Assembly: GCF_014650495.1 (NCBI RefSeq)
Contig: NZ_BMVB01000026.1
Location: forward strand, 1 to 64,000
Source: Streptomyces cinnamoneus
GTDB lineage: Bacteria > Actinomycetota > Actinomycetes > Streptomycetales > Streptomycetaceae
Length of the DNA stretch: 64,000 nt
Direction: 5' to 3'
The translations under genes were made by a program, and so were the position numbers. The notes beneath the pieces are model-generated. The model was given only the letters and a program-made list of their open reading frames with translations, was not told where the DNA came from and did no database searches. The stretch's first letter is position 1, and the number at the start of each line of letters is the position of its first letter. Shown here piece after piece: positions 35,031 to 43,960 of this stretch.

Positions 35031-36236
35031 GTGCACCGCCTCTACGACTTTCTTCGCAGGCACCCCACCGGGGTGGACAGCTTCTGGGCTCTCCTCCTGC
35101 TGGGGCTCAGCGGCCTGTCCGTGATCGAAGGCAGCGGTCAGGGGCAAGGGTCGAAGATCGTGGCGACGTGCACGGCCGTGGCCCTGTGCGTGGTGATCAC
35201 CCTGCGGCGGCGCGCCCCCGAGCGGATGCTGCTGCTGGCGACCGCGGCCGGGGTCGCGCAGCTGGTGTTCGACGTGGGCCCGAACGTGTGGGACTTCGCC
35301 ATGCTGGTGATCATCTACACGGTGGCGTCCGGCCACACCCGCTGGGCCTCCCGCTACGCGCTGATCGCCGGTTTCCTCGCGCCCGTCCTGACCGCCTTCC
35401 GCTGGCCGGATCCGCCCGAGTACTCCTCGACGGGCAAGAGCATCGCGGGGATCGTCTTCCTCACCGTGCCCTTCATCCTGGCCTGGGTCCTCGGCGACTC
35501 GGTGCGCACCCGCCGCGCCTACTGGGCGCAGCTGGAGGAGCGCGCCACGCGCCTGGAGAAGGAGCGCGAGCAGCAGGCGCAGATCGCCGTCACCGCCGAG
35601 CGGGCCCGCATCGCGCGCGAGCTGCACGACGTCGTCGCGCACAACGTCTCCGTGATGGTCGTGCAGGCCGACGGCGCCGCCTACGTCCTGGACGGCTCGC
35701 CCGATCAGGCCAAGCAGGCCCTGGAGACGATCTCCAGCACCGGCCGCCAGGCCCTCGCCGAGATGCGCCGCCTGCTGGGCGTGCTGCGCACCGACGACAG
35801 CGGCGAGGGCGGCGAGTACGTCCCGCAGCCGGACGTCGAGCAGATCGGCGACCTGGTCGAGCAGGTGCGGGGCGCGGGCCTGCCGGTGGACTTCAAGGTC
35901 GAGGGCGCGCCGCGGCCGCTGCCGAGCGGCGTGGAGCTGACCGCGTACCGGATCGTGCAGGAGGCGCTGACGAACACGCGCAAGCACGGCGGCCCCGACG
36001 TGGGCGCCAGCGTCCGGCTCACCTATTTCGACGACGGGCTGGGGCTGCTGGTCGAGGACGACGGCCGGGGCGCGCAGCACGAGCTGTACGAGGCGGGCGG
36101 CGCCGACGGCATGGGGCATGGTCTGATCGGTATGCGCGAGCGCGTCGGCATGGTCGGCGGCACGCTGGACGCGGGGCCGCGGCCGGGCGGCGGCTTCCGG
36201 ATCAGCGTGCTGCTGCCGATCAGGTCGGGCCGCTGA
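35031..36236 (+). CDS. Two-component sensor histidine kinase, HisKA_3 type
   Basis: The 401-residue protein is a NarL-class sensor kinase. The N-terminal part has four or five membrane segments (for example LLLLGLSGLSVIEG, ATCTAVALCVVITL, FAMLVIIYTVASG). A short coiled linker leads to the H box ARELHDVVAHNVSVM with the phospho-accepting His, then an ATPase domain with YRIVQEALTNTRKHG, VEDDGRG and GHGLIGMRERVGMVGG. Its partner is the LuxR-type regulator 49 bases downstream. The signal it senses is unknown. Confidence 0.92.
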   Translation: MHRLYDFLRRHPTGVDSFWALLLLGLSGLSVIEGSGQGQGSKIVATCTAVALCVVITLRRRAPERMLLLATAAGVAQLVFDVGPNVWDFAMLVIIYTVASGHTRWASRYALIAGFLAPVLTAFRWPDPPEYSSTGKSIAGIVFLTVPFILAWVLGDSVRTRRAYWAQLEERATRLEKEREQQAQIAVTAERARIARELHDVVAHNVSVMVVQADGAAYVLDGSPDQAKQALETISSTGRQALAEMRRLLGVLRTDDSGEGGEYVPQPDVEQIGDLVEQVRGAGLPVDFKVEGAPRPLPSGVELTAYRIVQEALTNTRKHGGPDVGASVRLTYFDDGLGLLVEDDGRGAQHELYEAGGADGMGHGLIGMRERVGMVGGTLDAGPRPGGGFRISVLLPIRSGR

Positions 36237-36285
36237 CCGCTCCCGCGCACCGGCTCAACTCATCCACCTCCGAAAGGGACTCCGC

Positions 36286-36969
36286 ATGTCCATCCGAGTC
36301 ATGCTCGTCGACGACCAGGTGCTCCTGCGCACCGGATTCCGCATGGTGCTGGCCGCACAGCCCGACATGGAGGTCGTCGCCGAGGCCGGGGACGGCCAGG
36401 AGGCGCTGGAGGTGCTGGCCGGCACGGCGGTGGACGTCGTCCTGATGGACGTCCGCATGCCGCGCCTGGACGGGGTGGAGGCGACCCGTCGCATCTGCGC
36501 CCAGGACGACCCGCCCAAGGTGCTGATCCTGACCACCTTCGACCTCGACGAGTACGCCTTCTCGGCGCTCAAGGTCGGCGCCAGCGGCTTCATGCTCAAG
36601 GACGTGCCGCCGGCGGAGCTGCTGGGCGCGATCCGGGCGGTGCACAGCGGCGACGCGGTGGTGGCGCCCAGCACCACCCGCCGGCTGCTGGACCGCTTCA
36701 CCCCGATGCTGCCGAGCACCGGCAACGAACCGACCGGCACCGAGCTGGGCCGGCTCACCGACCGCGAGCGCGAGGTCATGCTGCTGGTGGCCCAGGGGCT
36801 GTCCAACGGCGAGATCGCGGCGCGGCTGGTGCTCTCGGAGGCCACGGTCAAGACGCACGTGGGGCGCATCCTCACCAAGCTGGGGCTGCGGGACCGGGTG
36901 CAGGTGGTGGTGATGGCCTACGAGAGCGGTCTCGTCCGGGCCGGTGGCGGCGGCCCGGCCGCCCGCTAG
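36286..36969 (+). CDS. LuxR-family response regulator
   Basis: The 227-residue protein has a receiver domain with the phospho-accepting Asp55 in VVLMDVRMPRLDG, the conserved Thr in ILTTFD and Lys in MLKDVPPAELL. The C-terminal LuxR HTH is LTDREREVMLLVAQGLSNGEI and EATVKTHVGRILTKL. The ATG at 36286 follows AAAGGGAC. It pairs with the sensor kinase just upstream. No target promoter can be named. Confidence 0.93.
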   Translation: MSIRVMLVDDQVLLRTGFRMVLAAQPDMEVVAEAGDGQEALEVLAGTAVDVVLMDVRMPRLDGVEATRRICAQDDPPKVLILTTFDLDEYAFSALKVGASGFMLKDVPPAELLGAIRAVHSGDAVVAPSTTRRLLDRFTPMLPSTGNEPTGTELGRLTDREREVMLLVAQGLSNGEIAARLVLSEATVKTHVGRILTKLGLRDRVQVVVMAYESGLVRAGGGGPAAR

Positions 36970-37009
36970 GACCCCCTCCCACAGGACCTGACCAGGGCTG
37001 CCGCGCGCC

Positions 37010-38128
37010 TCAGCGCAGCACCCCTTCGACGAAGTCGCTGCCGAGCCGGGCCACCACGGTCAGGTCCAGCTGGTGCAGGACGTACCGGCCGCGCCGCCGC
37101 GTGGTGACGAGCCCGGCCTTCTTCAGCACCGCGATGTGCCGGGAGACCTCCGGCGGGGTGATGTCGACGCCGCTCGCCAGCTCGCCCGTGGTGTAGCTGG
37201 CCCGCGCCAGGAAGCGGCACATGCGCATCCGCAAGGGGTGGGACAGGGCCTCCAGACGCAGCTTGAGCAGGTCCAGCGAGGCGGGGCCGGGCAGCTCGGG
37301 CGCGGCCACCGGGTAGTGCACCATCGGGCGCCAGCCCGGGGCGTGCAGGACCCACACGTGGGGCCAGCCGAACGAGGACGGGACGAAGGTGACGCCCTGG
37401 CCGATCGCCGGGTCGAGCGCGGTCGTCCGGCCGTTGCCGAGCTTGTCGACGACGATCCGGGACCCGTCCTCCGACAGGGACACCGCGGCCGACACCTGGC
37501 CCAGCGCCTCGGCCAGGCCCTTGTGGCGCAGCACCTCGGTCTTGTGCCGGGCGTCGGCGGCGAGCTGGACGCGCACCCGCTGCCAGACGTCGTTGAAGAA
37601 CGCCTCGGCGCAGTCCTCGAAGAGGCGGCGCAGCCAGGCCCGTACGGCCGGCGGGTCGTCCAGCAGCCGCTTGGCGAACTCCAGCTGCCTCGGCCCGCGG
37701 GCGGTGGCGCGCTCCAGGGCGTGCTCCCGCGCCCCGGCGTCGACCAGCGGCGACGGCCCGGGCTGGGCGTAGAGGCTGGAGCAGGAGATCTCCATCGCCG
37801 CGTTGACGAAGACCTCGTCGTCGAGCCGGTCCAGCATGTCCAGGTCCTCGGCGAGGGTGTTGCCGGGGATGCCCTGGGTGTCGGGCAGGGCCGCGAACGG
37901 CATGTTGACGTCCGAGAACGTGGAGGTCCACAGGAAGTCCGCCTCGCACAGCCGGTCCGCGAGGTCCGGTTTGAGGGCGGCATTGGTCGCGGTCGTCCAG
38001 CCGTGCAGCCCGGGGTGGTGCCCCGGCTCGGCCAGGGCGTGCAGCGCGGTGCACAGCTCCGCCAGCGGAGAGGGGCGGAACAGGATGCGCTCGGGCGGCA
38101 GGCCCGCGATGTCGATCATCACGCTCAT
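37010..38128 (-). CDS. ArsR-like regulator with DUF5937 domain
   Basis: The 372-residue protein has an N-terminal domain of the DUF5937 type (RILFRPSPLAELCTALHAL, HHPGLHGWTTA) and a C-terminal winged helix of the ArsR family: EALSHPLRMRMCRFLARASY, then ELASGVDITPPEVSRHIAVLKKAGLVTTRRRGRYV, which carries the recognition helix. Placing the DNA-binding part at the C-terminus is normal for this family. The start at 38128 is chosen because the longer frame has no clear site; SD AAAGGAAGG lies somewhat far upstream. It is divergent from the small protein at 38228, likely sharing a control region. Confidence 0.82.
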   Translation of the reverse strand: MSVMIDIAGLPPERILFRPSPLAELCTALHALAEPGHHPGLHGWTTATNAALKPDLADRLCEADFLWTSTFSDVNMPFAALPDTQGIPGNTLAEDLDMLDRLDDEVFVNAAMEISCSSLYAQPGPSPLVDAGAREHALERATARGPRQLEFAKRLLDDPPAVRAWLRRLFEDCAEAFFNDVWQRVRVQLAADARHKTEVLRHKGLAEALGQVSAAVSLSEDGSRIVVDKLGNGRTTALDPAIGQGVTFVPSSFGWPHVWVLHAPGWRPMVHYPVAAPELPGPASLDLLKLRLEALSHPLRMRMCRFLARASYTTGELASGVDITPPEVSRHIAVLKKAGLVTTRRRGRYVLHQLDLTVVARLGSDFVEGVLR

Positions 38129-38227
38129 GTGCTCATCGTGCCTTCCTTTCCGCAGGTCGGACGGTCGATTGACGGCTCTCGTCAATCCATGCGCAGAGTG
38201 TGCGGCCGGCGGCGCACCGTGGAGGAC

Positions 38228-38446
38228 ATGAACGCCAGCCAGCAGCACATGCTCGATCTCTACCGTTTCGCCCAGCACCAGGAGAGCGCCCCGCCCGCAC
38301 CGGGCAGCGGCGACCTGCAGGCCGCCCGTGAACTCCGCACCTGGCTCCGCTTCCAGGCCGTCGTCGGCGGGCGCACCACGACCCGCCGCCGGCGGTGGGC
38401 GGCGGCCCTGCGAGGCCAGCGCCGGCAGGGCCTGATCCGCGCCTGA
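38228..38446 (+). CDS. Small conserved hypothetical protein
   Basis: This 72-residue basic protein begins MNASQQHMLDLYRFAQHQE and continues into an Arg-rich C-terminal half (GGRTTTRRRRWAAALRGQRR). The ribosome site GGAGG at 38221-38225 is very close to the ATG at 38228. It has no membrane segment. It lies between the ArsR-like gene and the DUF2520 gene, divergent from the former. I do not recognise a function. The positive charge suggests nucleic-acid or membrane contact. Confidence 0.65.
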   Translation: MNASQQHMLDLYRFAQHQESAPPAPGSGDLQAARELRTWLRFQAVVGGRTTTRRRRWAAALRGQRRQGLIRA

Positions 38447-38559
38447 CCCGTTGTCCACAGGGCTGGGGACGGCCAGGAGAGACGTGCGACCGCCTCGCGT
38501 AGCATGACAAGGGAATCGTCCGGTACCCCCGCGGACTGGAACGGAAGGCATCCCGCCGC

Positions 38560-39480
38560 GTGAACGCACATCTCTCCCCCGACCACGGGAGTCCTCAGGA
38601 CCGCCCTGCCCGGCTCACCGTCGGCGTCGTCGGCGCCGGCCGCGTGGGCCCCGCCCTGGCAGCCTCGCTCCAGCTCGCCGGACACCGCCCGGTAGCGGTC
38701 TCCGGCGTCTCCGACGCCTCGCTGCGCCGGGCGGCCACGATGCTGCCGGACGTGCCGGTCATGGCCCCCGCCGACGTCCTGGCCCACGCCGAGCTGGTCC
38801 TGCTGACCGTGCCCGACGACGCCCTGCCCGGGCTGGTCGCGGGCCTCGCCGAGACCGGCGCCGTGCGCCCCGGGCAGCTCCTGGTGCACACCTCCGGCCG
38901 GCACGGCGCGGCCGTGCTCGACCCGGCCACCCGCGCCGGCGCCCTGCCGCTGGCCCTGCACCCCGCGATGACGTTCACCGGCACCCCGGTCGACGTCCAG
39001 CGGCTGGCCGGCTGCTCCTTCGGCGTCACCGCCCCCGACGAGCTCCGGCTGGCCGCCGAGGCGCTGGTCATCGAGATGGGCGGCGAGCCCGAGTGGATCG
39101 CCGAGAGCGCCCGCCCGCTCTACCACGCGGCCCTCGCCATCGGCGCCAACCACCTCGTCACGCTCGTCGCCCAGAGCATGGAGCTGCTGCGCACGGCCGG
39201 GGTCGAGCACCCCGCCCGCATGCTCGGCCCGCTCCTGGGCGCCGCCCTCGACAACGCCCTGCGCAGCGGCGACGCGGCCCTCACCGGCCCGGTGGCCCGC
39301 GGTGACGCCGGCACGGTCGCCGCGCACGTCGCCGAGCTGCGCGCCCACGCCCCCCAGGCCGTCGCCGGCTACCTGGCGATGGCCCGGACCACCGCGGACC
39401 GCGCCCTCGCGCACGGCCTGCTCAAGCCCGAACTGGCGGAGGACCTCCTCGGCGTCCTCGCGGACGGAGGCACCCAGTGA
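38560..39480 (+). CDS. Rossmann/DUF2520 domain protein
   Basis: The 306-residue protein has an N-terminal Rossmann fold (LTVGVVGAGRVGPALAASL) and a C-terminal DUF2520 helical domain of the 6-phosphogluconate dehydrogenase type (LYHAALAIGANHLVTLVAQ). It is related to pyrroline-carboxylate and ketopantoate reductase-like enzymes. It directly precedes panC with a 4-base overlap, a constant arrangement in actinobacteria, so a role as ketopantoate-type reductase is a fair but unproven guess. The GTG at 38560 follows a GGAAGG purine run. Confidence 0.9.
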   Translation: MNAHLSPDHGSPQDRPARLTVGVVGAGRVGPALAASLQLAGHRPVAVSGVSDASLRRAATMLPDVPVMAPADVLAHAELVLLTVPDDALPGLVAGLAETGAVRPGQLLVHTSGRHGAAVLDPATRAGALPLALHPAMTFTGTPVDVQRLAGCSFGVTAPDELRLAAEALVIEMGGEPEWIAESARPLYHAALAIGANHLVTLVAQSMELLRTAGVEHPARMLGPLLGAALDNALRSGDAALTGPVARGDAGTVAAHVAELRAHAPQAVAGYLAMARTTADRALAHGLLKPELAEDLLGVLADGGTQ

Positions 39481-40343
39481 TCACCCAGCTCGCCCGCGAC
39501 GCCGCGGAGCTGCACGCCCTCCCGCGCCAGGGCCGCCGCGCCGTCGTCATGACGATGGGCGCCCTGCACGAAGGGCACGCCACGCTCGTCCGCGAGGCGC
39601 GCCGGCTGGCCGGCCCGGACGGGCAGGTCGTCGTCACCGTCTTCGTCAACCCGCTGCAGTTCGGCCCCGGCGAGGACCTCGACCGCTACCCGCGCACCCT
39701 CGACGCCGACGTCCTCCTCGCCGAGCAAGCCGGCGCCGACGTCGTCTTCGCCCCGGCCGCCGACGAGGTCTACCCTGGTGGCGAGCCCCAGGTCCGCGTC
39801 ACCGCGGGCCCCATGGGCGAGCGCCTCGAAGGCGCCTCGCGCCCCGGCCACTTCGACGGCGTGCTCACCGTCGTCGCCAAGCTGCTCCACCTCACCGGCC
39901 CGGACCTCGCGCTGTTCGGCCAGAAGGACGCCCAGCAGCTGGCCCTGATCCGCCGCATGGCGCGCGACCTCAACTTCCCCGTGGAGATCGTGGGCGTCCC
40001 CACCGTCCGCGAGGGCGACAACCTCGCCCTCTCCAGCCGCAACCGCTACCTCTCCGACGCCGACCGCGCCTCCGCGCTGGAGCTCTCGCGCGCCCTGCTG
40101 ACCGGCGCCGCGGCACGCGAAGCCGGCCCGGCGGCGGTGCGCCGCTCCGCCCGGGCGGTCCTGGACGCGGCGGCCGCCATGGAGCCGCCCGTCGTCCTCG
40201 ACTACCTGGCCCTGGTCGACCCCGCGGACTTCACCGAGGTCGCCGACGACCACAGCGGGGAGGCCGTCCTCGCCGTCGCCGCCCGGGTCGGCACCACCCG
40301 CCTGATCGACAACGTCCACCTGACCTTCGGAGAGCGGCGATGA
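39477..40343 (+). CDS. panC: Pantothenate synthetase
   Basis: The 288-residue enzyme joins pantoate and beta-alanine with ATP to make pantothenate. Motifs: MTMGALHEGHATLVREAR (HIGH-like nucleotide site), VFVNPLQFGPGEDLDRYPR, LFGQKDAQQLALIRRM and SSRNRYLS (KMSKS equivalent). The GTG overlaps the stop of the upstream gene, and its stop overlaps the nadB ATG by four bases (ATGA), so this is a coupled operon. panD is not in the window. Confidence 0.97.
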   Translation: MITQLARDAAELHALPRQGRRAVVMTMGALHEGHATLVREARRLAGPDGQVVVTVFVNPLQFGPGEDLDRYPRTLDADVLLAEQAGADVVFAPAADEVYPGGEPQVRVTAGPMGERLEGASRPGHFDGVLTVVAKLLHLTGPDLALFGQKDAQQLALIRRMARDLNFPVEIVGVPTVREGDNLALSSRNRYLSDADRASALELSRALLTGAAAREAGPAAVRRSARAVLDAAAAMEPPVVLDYLALVDPADFTEVADDHSGEAVLAVAARVGTTRLIDNVHLTFGERR

Positions 40344-43051
40344 CCGGCATACGACTGAACGCGCCCCGGCCCGGCTGGTCGGTCGACGCCGACGTCGTCG
40401 TCATCGGTTCCGGCGTCGCCGGCCTCACCGTCGCGCTGCGCTGCGCCGCCGCCGGCCGGAAGGTCACCGTCGTCACCAAGGCCCTGCTCGACGACGGCTC
40501 CACGCGCTGGGCCCAGGGCGGCATAGCGGCCGCGCTCGGCGAGGGCGACACCCCCGAGCAGCACCTGGACGACACCCTCGTCGCCGGCGCGGGCCTCTGC
40601 TCCGAGGAGGCCGTGCGCACCCTCGTCACCGAGGGCCCCGACGCGGTGCGCCGCCTCATCGGCACGGGCGCCCGCTTCGACACCGACGCCGACTCCGGCG
40701 AGATCCTGCTGACCCGTGAGGGCGGTCACCACCGCAGCCGCATCGCCCATGCGGGTGGTGACGCCACCGGCGCCGAGATCTCCCGCGCGCTCGTCGAGGC
40801 CGTGCGCGCCGCCGGCATCGAGACGATCGAGCACGCCCTCGTCCTCGACCTCCTCAAGGACGCCACCGGCCGCGCGGCCGGCGTCTCGCTGCACGTCATG
40901 GGCGAGGGCCGGCACGACGGCGTCGGCGCCGTCCGGGCCGGCGCGGTGGTGCTGGCCACCGGCGGCATGGGCCAGGTGTTCTCCGCGACGACCAACCCGG
41001 CGGTCTCCACCGGCGACGGCGTGGCGCTGGCCCTGCGCGCCGGCGCCGAGGTCTCCGACCTCGAATTCGTGCAGTTCCACCCGACGGTGCTGTGGCTCGG
41101 CCCCGACGCCAAGGGCCAGCAGCCGCTGGTGTCCGAGGCGGTGCGCGGCGAGGGCGCCCACCTCGTCGACGCCGACGGCCACCGCTTCATGGTCGGCGCG
41201 CACGAGCTGGCAGAGCTCGCGCCGCGCGACATCGTCGCCAAGGGCATCATGCGGCGCATGCGCGAGCGCGGCGCCGAGCACATGTACCTGGACGCGCGGC
41301 ACTTCGGCGCCCGGATGTGGGCCACGCGCTTCCCCACGATCCTGGCCGCCTGCCGGTCGCACGGCATCGACCCGGTGACCCAGCTCATCCCCGTCGCCCC
41401 CGCCGCGCACTACGCCTCGGGCGGCGTACGCACCGACCTGCACGGACGCACGACGGTGCCGGGCCTGTACGCGTGCGGCGAAGTGGCCTGCACGGGCGTG
41501 CACGGCGCGAACCGCCTGGCGTCCAACTCCCTGCTGGAGGGCCTCGTCTTCGCCGAGCGCATCGCGGCGGACCTCACCCCGGCCGCGGACGGCGCCCCCG
41601 TCCGCGCCGCGGCCCAGCCGGCCGCGGGCGCCGGCGCGGCCGCCTTCCTGATCGACCCCGAGGCGCGGGCCGCGATCCAGCAGACCATGACCAACGGTGC
41701 CGGCGTGCTCCGTTCCAGGAAGAGCCTGGAGCACGCCGCACAGGAGCTGGCCCGCATCGCGCGCGAGGCCACGACGGAGGAGCCCGGCACCGAGGCGTGG
41801 GAGACCACCAACCTCCTGCTCGTCGCCCAGGTGCTCGTCGCCGCCGCCCTGCGCCGCGAGGAGACCCGCGGCTGCCACTGGCGCGAGGACCACCTGGAGC
41901 GCGCGGACGACCAGTGGCGCCGTCACCTCCTCGTGGCGCTGCGCCCGGACCGTACCCTTGCGGTCTCCACCACCGGATCCGCCGCCTTCCCGCCCGTCAC
42001 CGCCGCCCCCGAGGAGAACAGCGTGAGCACCCACGACGACCGCCCCCTGCACCAGATCGGCCTGTCCGGCCAGGAGTCCGCGGAAGCGGAAGCGGCGGCC
42101 GGCGGCTGCGGTGACGCCTGCGGCTGCGCCGGCGGCGAGTACGGCGAGGAGGGCTTCGAGTGCGGGCTCGACCCGGAGCTCGCCCGCCTGATCGCCGAGG
42201 CCGGGCTCGACCCGCTGCAGATCGAGGACCTCGCGCACCTGGCCATCGAGGAGGACCTCGACGGCGGCAAGGACATCACCACCTTCGCCACCATCCCCGA
42301 GGACTCCGTCTGCACCGGTGACTTCACCGCCCGCGAGGCCGGCACCGTCGCCGGCCTGCGCGTCGCGGAGGCGATCCTGTCCGTGGTGTGCACCGACGAG
42401 TTCGAGGTCGAGCGGCACGTCGAGGACGGCGACCGGGTCGAGGCCGGGCAGAAGCTGCTGTCCGTGCGCACCCTCACCCGCGACCTGCTCACCGGCGAGC
42501 GCAGCATGCTCAACATCCTGTGCCACCTGTCCGGCATCGCCACCGCCACCCGCGCCTGGGCGGACGCTCTGGAGGGCACCGGCGCGGCGGTCCGCGACAC
42601 CCGCAAGACCACGGTCGGCCTGCGGGCGCTGGAGAAGTACGCGGTCCGCTGCGGCGGCGGCGTCAACCACCGCATGTCGCTGTCGGACGCGGCGCTGGTC
42701 AAGGACAACCACGTCATCGCCGCCGGCGGCGTCGCCCAGGCGTTCAAGGCCGTGCGCCAGGAGTTCCCGGACGTGCCGATCGAGGTCGAGGTGGACCGCA
42801 TCGACCAGATCGAGCCGGTCCTCGACGCGGGCGCCGACCTCATCCTGCTCGACAACTTCACCCCCGAGCAGACCCGCGAGGCCGTCGCCCTCGTCGCCGG
42901 CCGGGCGATGCTGGAGTCCTCGGGCCGCCTGACGCTGGCCAACGCCCGTGCCTACGCCGAGACCGGCGTCGACTACCTGGCCGTCGGCGCGCTCACGCAC
43001 TCCTCCCCGATCCTGGACATCGGCCTGGACCTCCGCGAGGAGACCCCCTGA
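40340..43051 (+). CDS. nadB: L-aspartate oxidase fused in frame to NadC
   Basis: The open frame from the nadB ATG runs 903 residues without a stop through nadC. Residues 1 to about 550 are L-aspartate oxidase, which makes iminoaspartate for NAD. It has the FAD site VVIGSGVAGLTVALRC, STRWAQGGIAAALGEGD, EFVQFHPTVL, and the flavoprotein signature HGANRLASNSLLEGLVFAERI, and ends near VSTTGSAAFPPVTA. No stop follows; the frame goes straight into the nadC domain. In related bacteria they are separate genes. A sequencing error that removed a stop is possible, but no frameshift is visible. Confidence 0.88.
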   Translation: MTGIRLNAPRPGWSVDADVVVIGSGVAGLTVALRCAAAGRKVTVVTKALLDDGSTRWAQGGIAAALGEGDTPEQHLDDTLVAGAGLCSEEAVRTLVTEGPDAVRRLIGTGARFDTDADSGEILLTREGGHHRSRIAHAGGDATGAEISRALVEAVRAAGIETIEHALVLDLLKDATGRAAGVSLHVMGEGRHDGVGAVRAGAVVLATGGMGQVFSATTNPAVSTGDGVALALRAGAEVSDLEFVQFHPTVLWLGPDAKGQQPLVSEAVRGEGAHLVDADGHRFMVGAHELAELAPRDIVAKGIMRRMRERGAEHMYLDARHFGARMWATRFPTILAACRSHGIDPVTQLIPVAPAAHYASGGVRTDLHGRTTVPGLYACGEVACTGVHGANRLASNSLLEGLVFAERIAADLTPAADGAPVRAAAQPAAGAGAAAFLIDPEARAAIQQTMTNGAGVLRSRKSLEHAAQELARIAREATTEEPGTEAWETTNLLLVAQVLVAAALRREETRGCHWREDHLERADDQWRRHLLVALRPDRTLAVSTTGSAAFPPVTAAPEENSVSTHDDRPLHQIGLSGQESAEAEAAAGGCGDACGCAGGEYGEEGFECGLDPELARLIAEAGLDPLQIEDLAHLAIEEDLDGGKDITTFATIPEDSVCTGDFTAREAGTVAGLRVAEAILSVVCTDEFEVERHVEDGDRVEAGQKLLSVRTLTRDLLTGERSMLNILCHLSGIATATRAWADALEGTGAAVRDTRKTTVGLRALEKYAVRCGGGVNHRMSLSDAALVKDNHVIAAGGVAQAFKAVRQEFPDVPIEVEVDRIDQIEPVLDAGADLILLDNFTPEQTREAVALVAGRAMLESSGRLTLANARAYAETGVDYLAVGALTHSSPILDIGLDLREETP
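42023..43051 (+). CDS. nadC: Nicotinate-nucleotide pyrophosphorylase, internal start
   Basis: This domain converts quinolinate and PRPP to nicotinate mononucleotide. It has LAHLAIEEDLDGGKDITT, REAGTVAGLRVAE, VRDTRKTTVGLRALEKYAV, GGGVNHRMSLSDAALVKDNH and ILLDNFTPEQTREAV. A separate start is likely: GTG at 42023 has a strong GAGGAG at 42011-42016, six bases upstream. The N-terminus has a Cys/Gly-rich stretch (GGCGDACGCAGG). The same frame is also open upstream through nadB, so a long fused product and a free 342-residue NadC may both be made. The stop overlaps the coaX start (TGATG). Confidence 0.85.
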   Translation: MSTHDDRPLHQIGLSGQESAEAEAAAGGCGDACGCAGGEYGEEGFECGLDPELARLIAEAGLDPLQIEDLAHLAIEEDLDGGKDITTFATIPEDSVCTGDFTAREAGTVAGLRVAEAILSVVCTDEFEVERHVEDGDRVEAGQKLLSVRTLTRDLLTGERSMLNILCHLSGIATATRAWADALEGTGAAVRDTRKTTVGLRALEKYAVRCGGGVNHRMSLSDAALVKDNHVIAAGGVAQAFKAVRQEFPDVPIEVEVDRIDQIEPVLDAGADLILLDNFTPEQTREAVALVAGRAMLESSGRLTLANARAYAETGVDYLAVGALTHSSPILDIGLDLREETP

Positions 43052-43848
43052 TGCTCCTCACCATCGACGTCGGCAACACCCAGACCGTCCTCGGCCTGTT
43101 CGACGGCGAGGACATCGTCGAGCACTGGCGCATCTCCACCGACCCGCGCCGCACCGCGGACGAACTGGCCGTGCTGCTGCAGGGGCTGATGGGCCGCCAC
43201 CCGCTGCTCGGCGACGAGCTGGGCGACGGCATCGAGGGCATCTGCATCTGCTCGACCGTGCCGTCCGTGCTGCACGAGATGCGCGAGGTGACCCGCCGCT
43301 ACTACGGCGACGTGCCCGCCATCCTCGTCGAGCCGGGGGTGAAGACCGGCGTGCCGATCCTCATGGACAACCCCAAGGAGGTCGGCGCGGACCGCATCAT
43401 CAACGCGGTCGCGGCCGTCGAGCTCTACGGCGGGCCGTGCGTGGTCGTCGACTTCGGCACGGCGACCACGTTCGACGCGGTCAGCGCGCGCGGCGAGTAC
43501 GTCGGCGGCGTCATCGCCCCCGGCATCGAGATCTCGACCGAGGCCCTGGGCGTCCGCGGCGCCCAGCTCCGCAAGATCGAGATCGCGCGTCCGCGCAGCG
43601 TCATCGGCAAGAACACCGTCGAGGCCATGCAGTCCGGCATCCTCTACGGCTTCGCCGGCCAGGTCGACGGCGTCGTGGGCCGCATGGCCCGCGAGCTGGC
43701 GGACGACCCCGACGACGTCACCGTCATCGCCACCGGCGGTCTGGCGCCGCTGGTGCTCGGCGAGGCCACGGTCATCGACGAGCACGAGCCGTGGCTGACG
43801 CTGATCGGCCTGCGGCTGGTGTACGAGCGGAACGTGGCCCGGAGCTGA
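43051..43848 (+). CDS. coaX: Type III pantothenate kinase
   Basis: The 265-residue enzyme phosphorylates pantothenate, the first step to CoA; it is the feedback-insensitive CoaX form. Motifs: LLTIDVGNTQTVLGLFDGED, GADRIINAVAAVELYGGPCVVVDFGTATTFD and GGVIAPGIEISTEAL. The ATG overlaps the nadC stop by one base. Together with panC in the same operon it links pantothenate making and use. Confidence 0.96.
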   Translation: MLLTIDVGNTQTVLGLFDGEDIVEHWRISTDPRRTADELAVLLQGLMGRHPLLGDELGDGIEGICICSTVPSVLHEMREVTRRYYGDVPAILVEPGVKTGVPILMDNPKEVGADRIINAVAAVELYGGPCVVVDFGTATTFDAVSARGEYVGGVIAPGIEISTEALGVRGAQLRKIEIARPRSVIGKNTVEAMQSGILYGFAGQVDGVVGRMARELADDPDDVTVIATGGLAPLVLGEATVIDEHEPWLTLIGLRLVYERNVARS

Positions 43849-43856
43849 CCCGTTGC

Positions 43857-43882
43857 GGCGGGGGAGATCCTTTTCCCCCGCC
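43857..43882 (+). terminator. Hairpin closing the panC-nadB-nadC-coaX operon
   Basis: GGCGGGGG and CCCCCGCC form an 8-bp stem with a 10-base loop that contains TTTT. It lies nine bases after the coaX stop. Confidence 0.6.
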
Positions 43883-43960
43883 CCCGGGCAACCAACCCGC
43901 ACCCGAAGATGTCCTGACAGCTGTCAGGCGTGACCGGGCGGTCGATGGGGACTGGGACGG

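Noticed and set aside
39302..40339. Upstream extension of the nadB frame antisense-free but overlapping panC
   Set aside because: The same frame is open through panC, but panC is complete in another frame and the nadB ATG at 40340 overlaps the panC stop in the standard way.
40202..43000. Minus-strand frame of 932 residues opposite nadB-nadC
   Set aside because: It is a GC shadow of a well supported gene pair.
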